A stretch of 64,000 nt of DNA from Alteromonadaceae bacterium (GTDB lineage Bacteria; Pseudomonadota; Gammaproteobacteria; Enterobacterales; Alteromonadaceae), in contig JABSOI010000014.1 of the NCBI GenBank assembly GCA_013216015.1, positions 1 to 64,000 on the forward strand, written 5' to 3'. Shown piece after piece: positions 47,577 through 57,336 of the stretch; positions within the stretch are counted from its first letter, which is position 1, and every line of letters begins with the position of its first letter. Position numbers and translations under genes: made by a program. The notes under the pieces were generated by a model. The model ran no database searches. It saw nothing but the letters and a program-made list of their open reading frames with translations, and was not told the origin of the DNA.

Positions 47577-49980
47577 TAATCTATTGTTAAATTATCTGGT
47601 TAGTGCGTTTAGGTCATTGTCTCGTCATAAAATGAATCTGGTATTAACCATCATTGGTTTGTCTATCGGTTTAGCTGCGGCATTCATTGTGGCATTATTT
47701 GCCCTTAATGAAAGCTCATATGATGAATTTCAGCCAGATGCCGAGCGAACCTACCGAATTGTTTTCCACCATATTCCTACCGGCGCTGAATATCCTATTA
47801 CCACGCCAAGGGCTACGGAGCTGTTAAAACAGCTTGCTGGGGTTGATGACGTGATGACGTTAATTCGCTCTGAGTGGTTGTTAAGCAGCAAGATTAAAAT
47901 TGGCAACCGTTATTTTAAACTCGATCAGTATCTTGGTGCTTCAGGCAACCTTACCGATTTTATCAACATAGAGGTTTTGCACGGTGATTTAAGCCAGGCG
48001 TTGAGCCAACCCGGCAAAATAGCTTTATCTGAGGCCGAAGCCATTCGACTATTTGGCACCGAAAACGCGGTTGGTAAAACCATGGTGCTCGTTGATGGCA
48101 ACAATACTTTGACCGTTACTGCTGTATTTGCTGATTTCGCAGACAATAGCCATTATGCGATCAAATCAATAGTTGAGGGGAAATCTCATCTAAACGCCAT
48201 AGGTAAACATGCATTTACCTATATGAAGTTAATGCCAGAAGCCGATATTGATAGAATTTCGGCACAAGTCACTCAAATGTTTAATAATATTTGGCACGAT
48301 GAAAGTAATGAGGTCCGCTATTATTTGCAACCCTTGTTAGATATTCACCTTGCAGCTAATTTTAATACCGATATGAAAGTTGGCGGATCGGCCAAAACTG
48401 TCAAGGTTAGTATAGCGCTGAGCATTTTATTAATGCTTATCTCAAGCTTTAATTACATTAATATGAGTATTGCTCAGGCTGGGCAAAGGGCGAAAGAAGT
48501 TGGGGTGCGCAAGGTGTTGGGTGCCAGCAAGTTACAATTGGTGCTGCAGTTTTTAACAGAATCTGTGGTCATCACGCTGTTCTCTGCAATATTGGCCTGT
48601 GCCATGGTTGAGTTGTTATTACCCTCTTTTAACCAGTTGGTTGGGCGCGAATTAACGGTCGTAAATTGGTTGCAATTCATCCCAAATATCCTCTTCGCCA
48701 CGGTGATTATCGGAGTGGCATCTGGGCTATATCCGGCGTTATTTATCTCATCTTTTAGCGTTCAACGTGTATTAAGTGGCGATTTTGGTCGGGGTAAGAG
48801 TGCAATAATAGTGAGAAAATCATTGATGGTATTGCAGTCGGCTCTATCTGTGGGTTTAATTATTGCGGCGCTAAGTTTGTACCTGCAACTTAATTTTTTG
48901 CAAAATCTCTCTGTTAATTATGCAAAATCTCAACGCCTAAGCGTTATTGATATGCAGCAAGACAAGTTATATGCCAGTGACAATCAATCCCTCTATCAGG
49001 CTTTAACCAAGATCGACGGTGTGATCTCAGCAATTCCGACAGATTTCGATCTTACCAAATCAATGCATGCCGGTGCATTTGTTGAGTCGGTGCCGAATGT
49101 GGCAAACTTCAGTGTTGAGCTAGGCTTTGGTGGTGTTGGCTTTAATGCGGTGCAAACCTTGGGTTTACAACTAGTTGCCGGGCGTGATTTTTCATCGCAA
49201 TACCAGTCGGATTGGTTTAATGAACAACAAGGCTCTGTGGCTATTATTATCCCTGAATCGGTTTTGAGCGCAGCGGGTTATCAATCTGCTCAACAGGCGA
49301 TAGGTCAGGTTTGGCAATTTGGAGTTGGCAGGCACCAACATCTCAAGGGGAAAATTGTCGGTGTAATCAAAGACGTTAAAATTGGCTCTGCTCGTCATGA
49401 TGCGGGTCCTGTGTTATTCGCCTGTGGTTTACCTGTTGGCGGGGTATATTCTCTGGTTATTGAAGTAGCAGATCAGTATGCGGCCAAAACCAGACAAGAG
49501 GTTGTTACTCTTCTTGAACAACGCTTAAAGATTAATGCGGTAGAAATTCAGTTGGTACAGGATAATTATCAACAGCTTTATCAGGGAGATAATGAATTAG
49601 TTGATATGGTTGCTATTTTCTGTGGCTTAGCCGTGTTTCTTACTTGTGTTGGCATGTTTGGTCTGGCAGCATTCAGTGCGCAGCAACGTAGCAGGGAAGT
49701 AGCGATCAGGAAAGTATTAGGCGCTTCAAGGTTTGGCCTGGTCGGTATATTAACCGGAGAGTCTGTAGTACTGGTAGCTTTTAGTTTAGTCATTGCTTTT
49801 CCCGTTGCTTACTATTTAATTAACGAATGGCTAACTAACTTTAATGACAGAATTTCGCAATCGGTAATGGTTTATGGTTTTGCTGCACTGCTCATCGCTG
49901 TTGTTACCTGGTTAACTGTTGCCGCCATAGCGTTAAGAACAGTGAGTGTTAGCCCGTCTCTCAGTTTACGTTATGACTAA
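47569..49980 (+). CDS. ABC transporter permease with two FtsX-like domains
   Basis: An 803-residue membrane protein. An N-terminal helix (about 21-43) and a periplasmic MacB-type domain are followed by an FtsX-like three-helix block (about 280-400). A second periplasmic domain and second FtsX-like block (about 675-790) repeat the plan; the repeats share KEVGVRKVLGASKLQLV and REVAIRKVLGASRFGLV. The ATG at 47569, with GAGGTG just before it, is preferred over an upstream in-frame start at 47545 because the overlap with the ATPase gene is then eight bases. It is the last gene of the operon. The duplicated form is about twice the size of a simple MacB membrane part. Confidence 0.88.
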   Translation: MLDNLLLNYLVSAFRSLSRHKMNLVLTIIGLSIGLAAAFIVALFALNESSYDEFQPDAERTYRIVFHHIPTGAEYPITTPRATELLKQLAGVDDVMTLIRSEWLLSSKIKIGNRYFKLDQYLGASGNLTDFINIEVLHGDLSQALSQPGKIALSEAEAIRLFGTENAVGKTMVLVDGNNTLTVTAVFADFADNSHYAIKSIVEGKSHLNAIGKHAFTYMKLMPEADIDRISAQVTQMFNNIWHDESNEVRYYLQPLLDIHLAANFNTDMKVGGSAKTVKVSIALSILLMLISSFNYINMSIAQAGQRAKEVGVRKVLGASKLQLVLQFLTESVVITLFSAILACAMVELLLPSFNQLVGRELTVVNWLQFIPNILFATVIIGVASGLYPALFISSFSVQRVLSGDFGRGKSAIIVRKSLMVLQSALSVGLIIAALSLYLQLNFLQNLSVNYAKSQRLSVIDMQQDKLYASDNQSLYQALTKIDGVISAIPTDFDLTKSMHAGAFVESVPNVANFSVELGFGGVGFNAVQTLGLQLVAGRDFSSQYQSDWFNEQQGSVAIIIPESVLSAAGYQSAQQAIGQVWQFGVGRHQHLKGKIVGVIKDVKIGSARHDAGPVLFACGLPVGGVYSLVIEVADQYAAKTRQEVVTLLEQRLKINAVEIQLVQDNYQQLYQGDNELVDMVAIFCGLAVFLTCVGMFGLAAFSAQQRSREVAIRKVLGASRFGLVGILTGESVVLVAFSLVIAFPVAYYLINEWLTNFNDRISQSVMVYGFAALLIAVVTWLTVAAIALRTVSVSPSLSLRYD

Positions 49981-50005
49981 ACCAGTAGGCTGCTGATACG
50001 TTAAG

Positions 50006-50033
50006 AAAAGCCTTTACAATAAAGGAGGCTTTA
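50006..50033 (+). terminator. Imperfect hairpin after the ABC operon
   Basis: AAAAGCCTTTA pairs with TAAAGGAGGCTTT with one bulged base and is followed by a T-rich stretch, about 25 bases after the permease stop. Confidence 0.6.
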
Positions 50034-50039
50034 TCATCT

Positions 50040-50491
50040 GGCTAATGACGATATTGGGTCAGAGCAACACAACATATTGAATAAACTGACTATTAACAAC
50101 AAAGCAAGCTTATAAAATTGATTAGAAATAAGATGTCTTTCCCTAGAAAATTGTCATGTTATCGCAGAGATAAAAGTTAGTCCTACAATATCGATTTATA
50201 GGCTAAAAAGATACGTTTAAGCTATTTAAAACAGCATGTTATTTATATTAAATATAACATAATCAGCTTGTTGTATCGGTCAGGCCCGATCCGGTAAGTT
50301 TATAAAATCGATTTTTTGATAAAAATCATTAGAAACTAACATATTAGCTATTTAGTGGTTGTTTTTGCCAAATAATCCCAATTGATAAAAGAACATGTAT
50401 TTTATCTTACTGTTTTTATTGAGTTATATTTATGGTTTAAACATTGCTTATTCAATAGAGTTGTGAACATATCAATTTTAAAGGGTTTAAC
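50040..50491. other. 450-base intergenic stretch without recognised genes
   Basis: AT-rich sequence with many stops in all frames. Apart from short stems (for example around ATGTTATTTATATT at 50236) nothing was recognised. The promoter of the small membrane protein gene should be near the right end. Confidence 0.5.
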
Positions 50492-50734
50492 ATGTTATCG
50501 AATATAAAAAGTAAATTAATAACTGTATTGGGCTTATTTTTCATAGTGATTGGTACGATATTTGTTTTGTTGCCAGGGCCAGCAATTTTGTTTTTACCAT
50601 TAGGATTAGCCTTATTGAGTTTAGAGTACCCCTGGGCAAAGGTTTGGCTTAGAAAAACTCAACGATGGTTAAGACAGGGAGCGGTGCAAACAGATAAGTT
50701 TGCTGTATGGCTGGGACGACGATTTAATAGATAG
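50492..50734 (+). CDS. Small membrane protein, PGPGW family
   Basis: An 80-residue protein with one long hydrophobic region (about 10-45) broken by the family hallmark LLPGPAILFLPLGLALLSLEYPWA. A basic, amphipathic tail follows (WLRKTQRWLRQ). It is probably an inner-membrane protein with two short helices; function unknown. Its TAG stop is formed by the first bases of the element at 50732. Assuming a TA target, the site before insertion would also have read TAG, so the protein is probably unchanged. Confidence 0.8.
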   Translation: MLSNIKSKLITVLGLFFIVIGTIFVLLPGPAILFLPLGLALLSLEYPWAKVWLRKTQRWLRQGAVQTDKFAVWLGRRFNR

Positions 50735-50834
50735 TGCCCATCCATGAACGAATGTCTACTGCGGACGTCTTACTGGCACAATCTAAACACCATTGGATCG
50801 CCCTCGTTCCGACCCTGTTTCTGGACGGGCACTA
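50732..50834. mobile_element. MITE-D, 103 bp, TAGTGCCC ends
   Basis: The ends TAGTGCCCATCCA and TGGACGGGCACTA are inverted repeats with one mismatch and include a TA at each end. The inside is more GC-rich than the surroundings and non-coding. It sits exactly on the stop codon of the PGPGW gene. It has no sequence relation to MITE-A/B/C, so it represents a different family. Confidence 0.75.
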
Positions 50835-50850
50835 GATAACACAAACAAAG

Positions 50851-50879
50851 ATGTTTATCGCTTGCAAAGCGATAAACAT
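50851..50879. terminator. 13-bp hairpin between convergent genes
   Basis: ATGTTTATCGCTT pairs exactly with AAGCGATAAACAT around a three-base loop, between the PGPGW gene and the convergent DUF3581 gene. It is flanked by short A and T runs and can act on both strands. Confidence 0.75.
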
Positions 50880-50896
50880 TTAACACTTGTTTAGAA

Positions 50897-51625
50897 TTAC
50901 GATATTTTACTATTATTGTGTTGAATATAGTCTGTTTTGCTTTTGTTATATCGATTAACAATATCGTCAATGTTATCTTGGTTATATTCTCTTAATCCAC
51001 TTAATAACATATGCTTTTTACCTTGACCTATTATTTCGTTGTTAGATTTTAAATCAAACTCAAGCCATGCATTACCACGTTTGCCTTCTCTGGTTAATGT
51101 TGTTTTAGATAAAGATAATTCAATTTCTTCAACGTCAAAATGGTGAAGATCAATTGACATGCTTTGATACATGATCATTGGTCTTGCCGGGTTGATCATG
51201 ACATTATTTTCTGCCATTAAGTTTACTAATAAATGGGGGAATGTATGACCTGAAAAATTCACATAAGCTTGAGTGAGGCTTTCAATGAGCTGAATATTTT
51301 TGGTTGTTTCTCCAGCTACATCAATGGAGAGATACTCTTTTTTATTATCATCTACAATAATGGCTAAATCTGTAATTTCATCAGGGAAAGTTAACTCTAT
51401 ATCATCTGTAACCATGCCGGAAAAGTTAAAGGTCATTTGCTTACTTAAACCAGACTTGGCTAATATTACCGAAAAGAGTAAATCACCAGGCACACAAAAG
51501 CGTTTAGCGTCTTCGTTATGCAAAGGATTAAAATCATCCGCTACTTGTTTTGCAAAATTACTTGCCTGCTGGCGAGAAAAACTTATCTTGCCATTTGATG
51601 TGTTATAAAAATTATCGATAAACAT
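50897..51625 (-). CDS. DUF3581-family protein
   Basis: A 242-residue cytosolic protein. The N-terminal part FSRQQASNFAKQVADDFNPLH followed by VPGDLLFSVI resembles the hydratase segment of MaoC-like hot-dog folds, which suggests a double hot-dog architecture. I place it in the DUF3581 group of gammaproteobacterial proteins from memory. No catalytic activity is known to me. It is a single gene convergent with the PGPGW gene. Confidence 0.65.
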   Translation of the reverse strand: MFIDNFYNTSNGKISFSRQQASNFAKQVADDFNPLHNEDAKRFCVPGDLLFSVILAKSGLSKQMTFNFSGMVTDDIELTFPDEITDLAIIVDDNKKEYLSIDVAGETTKNIQLIESLTQAYVNFSGHTFPHLLVNLMAENNVMINPARPMIMYQSMSIDLHHFDVEEIELSLSKTTLTREGKRGNAWLEFDLKSNNEIIGQGKKHMLLSGLREYNQDNIDDIVNRYNKSKTDYIQHNNSKIS

Positions 51626-51787
51626 TATTTATTATATTTCTCCCAAGTGAAAACTTGTTAAGTTTATCAGGATTTTAGCTAAAAATCGAAAAACTATTGA
51701 TTGCCTGCTTACTCAGCAGACCAGTAAGACTATGTATTGAAGGCCGCATTTGAGCGTACACTTGTATTTAAAAACGATAAATTAATG

Positions 51788-52066
51788 CTATTCAAAATTA
51801 ATGTTAATTAAATCGAATTGGCTTACTAACTGCTCCTTTTTTCGCTTCCGTAATTTTTTAAGCTGATATTCATGACGAGATGCTGTTTTTCTGTCAGCTG
51901 ATTTTTCGGCATAAGCTAATTTCACCGGTCGGCGTACACGTGTATATTTTGCACCGAGTTTGTTCGAATTGTTATGCTCGTTTAACCGTCGATTTAGATC
52001 AGTTGTAATTCCAGCATAAAGGCTGTTATCTGAACAGCGGAGTAAATAAACGTACCAAGTAGACAT
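51788..52066 (-). CDS. GIY-YIG domain protein (UPF0213/YhbQ-like)
   Basis: A 92-residue single-domain protein. WYVYLLRCSDNSLYAGITTD is the GIY-YIG signature in its VYL/YAG form, followed by the conserved Arg in LNRRLNEHN and by ASRHEYQLKKLRK. The family has a nuclease fold and is common in bacteria as small stand-alone proteins of uncertain role, perhaps DNA repair. It is a single gene. Confidence 0.88.
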   Translation of the reverse strand: MSTWYVYLLRCSDNSLYAGITTDLNRRLNEHNNSNKLGAKYTRVRRPVKLAYAEKSADRKTASRHEYQLKKLRKRKKEQLVSQFDLININFE

Positions 52067-52187
52067 AAATTAGTGTTAATTATTCGTTTTAAGTATAGTG
52101 ACAGTTTTAAATTACTGTGTCGAGTTAGCTTTTATGAGTATCTTTTTAAGGGTTATATGTAGTAACTTATTTCAGGTAAATTTAATT

Positions 52188-52273
52188 AATACCAATTCCG
52201 ATATTTTATTTCGTAAAGTAATTTTTGTTAAGTAATTTTGAATGAAAATAAGTCAATTATCTGAATTGGTATT
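52188..52273. repeat. 86-bp element with AATACCAATTC inverted ends
   Basis: AATACCAATTCCGATA at the left and the complement of AATACCAATTCAGATA at the right form inverted ends with one mismatch, 20 bases before the DUF2797 start. The inside is AT-rich. It may be a small MITE that now supplies promoter or leader sequence. Confidence 0.55.
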
Positions 52274-52293
52274 TTCAGCATTAGAGAGATGTC

Positions 52294-53127
52294 ATGCCTA
52301 AAATTGAAAGTGGTGCTTTGCGTAAACTTACCGCAGAGTTGGACGAACAAGGAAATGTTCACTACCAGATGCCTATTGGCGATGCTAGTTTAAAATTGAA
52401 TCCGTTAATTGGTAAAAACTTATCATTAACTTTTGAGGGGAAAATTTTATGTTGTCATTGTGGACGTAAAACCAAAAAAAGTTACTCTCAAGGTTATTGT
52501 TACCCTTGCATGCAAAAATTAGCTCAATGTGACATGTGCATTATGAAACCTGAAACATGTCATTATCATTTAGGTACTTGCCGGGAGCCTGAATGGGGTG
52601 AAAAACATTGTATGGTGCCGCATTATGTCTATCTGGCAAATACGTCAGGATTAAAAGTTGGTATTACCCGTCATACTCAAATACCTACCCGTTGGATTGA
52701 TCAGGGAGCGACTCAAGCTCTGCCTATTTTTAAGGTGCAATCACGTATTCAATCTGGTTTAGTTGAAATTGCGCTTGCTGAATTTGTTGCCGATAAAACC
52801 AATTGGCGAGCTATGCTTAAAGGCAGCGCAGAACCGATAGATATGATCGCTAGAGCTGAAGAGTTAAAACCAAAAATAGCCACAAAATTAGCTGATATAG
52901 CTTTAAAATATGGCGTGGATGCAGTGGAATCCCTAGAAGCTTCAGTTGTTGATTTGCATTTTCCCGTTAGTCAGTATTTAGAAAAAATATCGTCTTTCAA
53001 TTTTGATAAAACGCCTACGGTTTCAGGAACTCTGTTAGGAATAAAAGGCCAATATCTTATTTTTGATGCTGGGGTTATTAATATAAGAAAATTTGGTTCT
53101 TATCATGTAAGTGCAGAATTTGGTTAA
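52294..53127 (+). CDS. DUF2797-family protein with zinc-finger-like cysteines
   Basis: A 277-residue protein. The N-terminal half has a cysteine cluster (CCHCGRKTKK, GYCYPCMQK, CDMCIMKPETCHYHLGTC) that probably binds zinc. The middle part YVYLANTSGLKVGITRHTQIP resembles a GIY-YIG-like fold and is the conserved core of DUF2797. The function is unknown. It is a single gene with the inverted-end element at 52188 immediately upstream. Confidence 0.75.
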   Translation: MPKIESGALRKLTAELDEQGNVHYQMPIGDASLKLNPLIGKNLSLTFEGKILCCHCGRKTKKSYSQGYCYPCMQKLAQCDMCIMKPETCHYHLGTCREPEWGEKHCMVPHYVYLANTSGLKVGITRHTQIPTRWIDQGATQALPIFKVQSRIQSGLVEIALAEFVADKTNWRAMLKGSAEPIDMIARAEELKPKIATKLADIALKYGVDAVESLEASVVDLHFPVSQYLEKISSFNFDKTPTVSGTLLGIKGQYLIFDAGVINIRKFGSYHVSAEFG

Positions 53128-53298
53128 TTTTTAAGAGTATGACTATACTTAAAATCTGAGGCTCGATTCTTAGATTTAAAGTGTGAAAGAGTAGTAGTTG
53201 TATAGGTTCAACCAGTGAGTGACTACTGCTTTTTTGTGATGTTATAGCTAAGTTGTGGCTAATACTTAATTTATGGACTGCTATTTAAGGAATGCTTT

Positions 53299-54153
53299 AT
53301 GGATGTTATGGATGCTATGGATTATGCCGAGAAGGCTGAAGAAATTTTTGTTTTGTCTGACTCTTACATTCGAATAAAAGATCTGATTGATGATGAGGCA
53401 TCAACTATAGATGATATAGCCGAAGTAATTATTCTTGATCCGGCTTTATCAGGAACAATGCTTAAGTTGGCTAATAGTTCTTTATTCAATTATCCGGGAA
53501 AAATTGATACCATTTCGAAGGCAGTATTAGTTTTAGGTATTACCGAAGTTTATAATTTAGTTGTTGCTTATTTTATTACGGATACATTCAAATCACTTAA
53601 ACTTGATGCAGATTTTTTAGATGAATTTTGGGCAAGTAGTGTTGACTGTGCATTGATCCTTACATTTTTAGGTACACGACTGAAGGTTCAAAATGCCGAG
53701 CGATTATTTATTCTTGGTTTATTGCATAATTTAGGAGAGTTATTGGTTCAGCAGTTTAATATTGATAATTATAAGCGATATAGATCAAGTAAAGACAAAT
53801 ATTTACCGTGGGTAAAACAACAGAAAATTTTGGGTTGTACTTTTGCTGATTGTTCAGCAGAACTGATGAAGTTGTGGCAGTTACCTTTTTGCTTAGTTGA
53901 GCCTGTCCGGTATCAAGATAGTGATGATTTTCAATATTCTACGCTGGAAACACAATTGTTGTATATTGCCAAACGGGTTATGTTGAAAAATACTTTATAT
54001 GATCATAAGCCATACACTTTTTTGATTAATGAAAAAAAATTGCAAGCATTAGAGATCAACGAAGAATTATTAGATGAAGCAACATATTATTGTGACATGG
54101 AAAGGTTGGGTATTCTTGCGGTGTTAAATCCTGGTGCTTCGATGATTTATTAG
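53299..54153 (+). CDS. HDOD-domain protein
   Basis: A 284-residue protein that is almost entirely an HDOD domain: IAEVIILDPALSGTMLKLANSS, then TISKAVLVLGITEVYNLV, and a degenerate HD site as LLHNLGELL. HDOD proteins lack phosphohydrolase activity and act in signalling, often with cyclic-di-GMP or two-component pathways. No other domain is attached. It is a single gene followed 14 bases later by a MITE-A copy. Confidence 0.85.
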   Translation: MDVMDAMDYAEKAEEIFVLSDSYIRIKDLIDDEASTIDDIAEVIILDPALSGTMLKLANSSLFNYPGKIDTISKAVLVLGITEVYNLVVAYFITDTFKSLKLDADFLDEFWASSVDCALILTFLGTRLKVQNAERLFILGLLHNLGELLVQQFNIDNYKRYRSSKDKYLPWVKQQKILGCTFADCSAELMKLWQLPFCLVEPVRYQDSDDFQYSTLETQLLYIAKRVMLKNTLYDHKPYTFLINEKKLQALEINEELLDEATYYCDMERLGILAVLNPGASMIY

Positions 54154-54166
54154 TTGTTCAGGTCTA

Positions 54167-54325
54167 TACCCATCACCATTCAAAATGCAGGTTTTGATTC
54201 GTTTAAAAAACATATTTACTGCGTTGCTGAATCTTAAATAAGAATAACTTATCCGGCGAATCAGCGTCTTGTAACTATGCTTTTTAATTCACCTCAAATT
54301 CCCGCATTTTGAAAGGTAACGGGTA
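54167..54325 (+). mobile_element. MITE-A copy 2
   Basis: A 159-bp element, TACCCATCACC to GGTAACGGGTA, flanked by TA on both sides. By direct reading it is identical to the copy at 59193 and to the reverse complement of the copy at 2922. It lies between the HDOD gene and the 3' end of the decayed oxidoreductase operon, in the same orientation as the copy on the far side of that operon. Confidence 0.93.
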
Positions 54326-54369
54326 TATACCCAACAATAAATCAAAAAAACACCTGAACTAAAAAAGCA

Positions 54370-55420
54370 TTAACGAAAGCTGTCGTTAATGCTTGATAGT
54401 ATTCTCGATCCAGGGCACAGCGTGTCCTGGTCTAGCTGAGTCAAAGAAGTATTAGTAGTATTGTTAATCTCATGAAAGTGGTTACCCGTGGGGTTTAAAT
54501 ACAGTAATCCCGTTAAAATTTCACCTTTCTTTTTATGTTCTTCAATATCTACAATGGCTTTCATGGCGTTTTTAAAGTCGTAGTCGGGCATTAATTTCTT
54601 AATACGCATTAACGGACCATCGTGAAGGCACATATCTTCACAGGCGCCTTCAGCAAAGTCACTTGTTATTTCTTTTTTAACCGGAACAAAGTCAGCTATT
54701 GCCCCTGTAACTACATTGTCATGAACATAATCATAAGAACGGGTAGACTTCGGATGATTATTAAAAGTGACACAAGGAGAAATAATATCTAAAAAAGCGA
54801 AGCCGCGATGACTTATTGCTGCTTTTATTAAGGGCACCAGTTGTTTTTTATCTCCTAAAAACTACGCGCGACAAAAGTTGCACAAGTTGTAAAGCCATTA
54901 CACAAAGATCTATGTCGGTAAATATACTTAATTCGCCTGTTTTATTTTTAACACCTTTGTCGGCTGTTGCCGCTAGTTGACCTTTTGTTAAACCATAAAC
55001 ACCATTGTTGTCAACCATATAAACCATGTCTAATTGACGCCGCACTACATGTGCAAATTGACCTAATCCAATAGAGTCACTATCACCGTCTCCAGACATT
55101 GCCAAGTAAAGTAAATCTCTGCTTGCCATATTGGCGCCAGTGGTTACAGAGGGCATTCGACCGTGCACAGAGTTGGAACCATGAGCTTTATTTAAATAAT
55201 AATTTGGTGCTTTGGATGAACAGCCAATACCTGACATTTTGGCAACTTTGTGTGGAGGAATTGACAGCTCATGACATGCTTGTACTATTGCTGAGGTTGT
55301 AGAGTTATGACCACAGCCTGCACATAAAGTTGAAAGTGCTCCTTCGTAATCTCTATAGGTCAGGCCTAAGTCATTTACGGGTAAACGTGGGTGATGAAAT
55401 TTAGATTTTTGGAAACTCAT
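54370..55420 (-). pseudogene. korB: 2-oxoacid:ferredoxin oxidoreductase beta subunit, frameshifted
   Basis: The beta subunit of 2-oxoacid:ferredoxin oxidoreductases binds thiamine diphosphate and a 4Fe-4S cluster. Visible motifs are LCAGCGHNS, SGIGCSSKAP, the ThDP-binding SGDGDSDSIG and VDNNGVYGLTKGQ. After IDLCVMALQL the frame breaks: restoring one G (LGATFVARSF) and, a few codons later, one C (SFSGDKKQLVPLIK) joins the 5' frame to the 3' frame. With those two bases the gene is 351 codons including the stop, the usual size. Two separate single-base deletions make sequencing error less likely. Its ATG is three bases after the korA stop. Confidence 0.85.
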
Positions 55421-55423
55421 TGC

Positions 55424-57300
55424 TTAGCTCACCTGTTCTGTTAATACTTTACTGGTTAATTTATTTAAAATTCCCTGTACAATGAATTTGCTGGTAATGG
55501 GTAAACCATCATAATTGGTGATTGGATTAAGTCGATTGGGGTCTATTTGTAATTCAGTAGAAATTACGGTTCGCATTTGCGCGTCTCGATTTTGCTCAAT
55601 GACAAATATTTCGTTATGTTCATTAATGAATTTGACAAGTTGATGATTAAATGGGAACGCTTTGATCCTTAAAGTATCTGCAGACAAACCGTGTTCTTTT
55701 AATTGATCTATAGATTCGTTTATTGGATGGGCTGTTGTACCGAAATAAATCAAGGCAATATCAGCTGGAATTTTAATTTGAGAAACATCTGCTTGAGGTA
55801 ACATTTGACTTGCCGTTTCAAATTTTTTCGTTAGCCGGAGCATATTATTGACATAATCTTCAGATTTTTCGCTGTAATTTGCCAAGTGATCACGAGAGGT
55901 TCCCCGAGTAAAAAAAGCCCCCTTATCAGGATGGGTGCCCGGTAATGTCCGATAGCAAATACCGTCACCGTCGATATCAAGATAACGGCATAGTGTTTAA
56001 TTTCTGATAGCTGTTCAGCGGATAATAGCTTACCCTGTTTGTATTTTTTTTCATCATCCCAAATAAACTCATCTGTTAAATGGTCGTTCATGCCTAAATC
56101 TAAATCACTCATGATGATGATTGGTGTTTGCAGTTGTTCAGTTAAATCAAAAGCGAGCGCGCTAAATTCAAAACACTCAGTTGGACTTTCGGGAAAAAGT
56201 AATACTTGCTTGGTATCACCATGAGAAGCATCAGCGCAGCTTAAAATATCCGATTGTTGTGTACGTGTTGGCATGCCTGTCGATGGTCCGGCTCTTTGTA
56301 CATTACTGAGTACCATTGGAATTTCAGAAAAATAGGCAAGGCCAAGAAATTCCGTCATTAAAGAAATACCCGGACCACTGGTGGCGGTGAAAGCTATGGC
56401 ACCATTCCAGCTGGCACCAATTGTTATACCAATTGCGGCCAATTCATCTTCCGCTTGTACCAGAGCGTAATTTTTTTTGCCATTGGCAGGATCAATACGT
56501 AAACGTTCACAATAACTGGCAAATTTTTCAATAATTGATGTTGATGGTGTTATCGGGTACCAACCGACTATGGTTGCTCCTCTATAAACAGCTCCAAGCC
56601 CACTGCCAGTATTCCCATTAACCAATATTCTGTCATTAATTAAATCTCGGCGTTCAACTTTTATTGGTAGAGGACAAATAAAATGCTGGTTAGCGTATTG
56701 ATAGCCAAGTTCTAATGCATAAATGTTGGCAGTGATTAATTTTTCTTTCCCTTTGAACTGGTCGCCTACTAAAGATTTTAATGTTTCAAATTCTATATTG
56801 AGCAATGCGGCTAAAGCACCTACATAAATCACATTTTTGAATAATTGTCGTTGACGGGGATCCTGATATTCTTTAAGACAAATAGCAGAAATTGGTATGC
56901 TTAAACAATTAATATCATTACGAAGTAGATTATTAATGAGCTGTTTACTTGAATCGTATAAAAAGAATCCCCCGGATATTACACTGTCAATATCATCAGC
57001 AAGGCTTTGTGAATTCATCCCTACCACAATTTCTGATTTTCCACCCCGACGGGCAAGATAATTTCTCTCACTTACTCTCACTTCAAACCAAGTAGGCAGG
57101 CCTTGAATATTTGAAGGGAAAATATTTTTTGCACTGACAGGAATGCCCATTCGAACAATTGCTTTGGCAAACATATTATTAGCACTGGCAGATCCTGTGC
57201 CATTGGTATTGGCAAAACGAATAACGAAGTCGTTAATTGCGGGGGGCAGTTTAATCGCTTGGGTTGCTTGTAACAGGTTAGGTTCAATTGACTTAGTCAT
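55424..57300 (-). pseudogene. korA: 2-oxoacid:ferredoxin oxidoreductase alpha subunit (gamma-alpha fusion), frameshifted
   Basis: The N-terminal gamma-type part (FANTNGTGSASANNMFAKAI, then FPSNIQGLPTWFEVRVSE) is fused to the alpha part (YPITPSTSIIEKFA, AFTATSGPGISLMTE, NVQRAGPSTGMPTRTQQSD). Near 55980 one G appears to be missing: restoring it changes YAVILISTVT to YGRYLDIDGDGICYRTLPG and rejoins the frame that ends at 55424. The corrected length is 626 codons including the stop, normal for the family. The ATG at 57300 has AGGAG ten bases before it. In its present form the protein would lose its last 175 residues or so. It lies between the FAD/4Fe-4S pseudogene and korB. Confidence 0.85.
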
Positions 57301-57336
57301 ATTACATTTACTCCTTGATTGTTGCTGCAATGTTGC

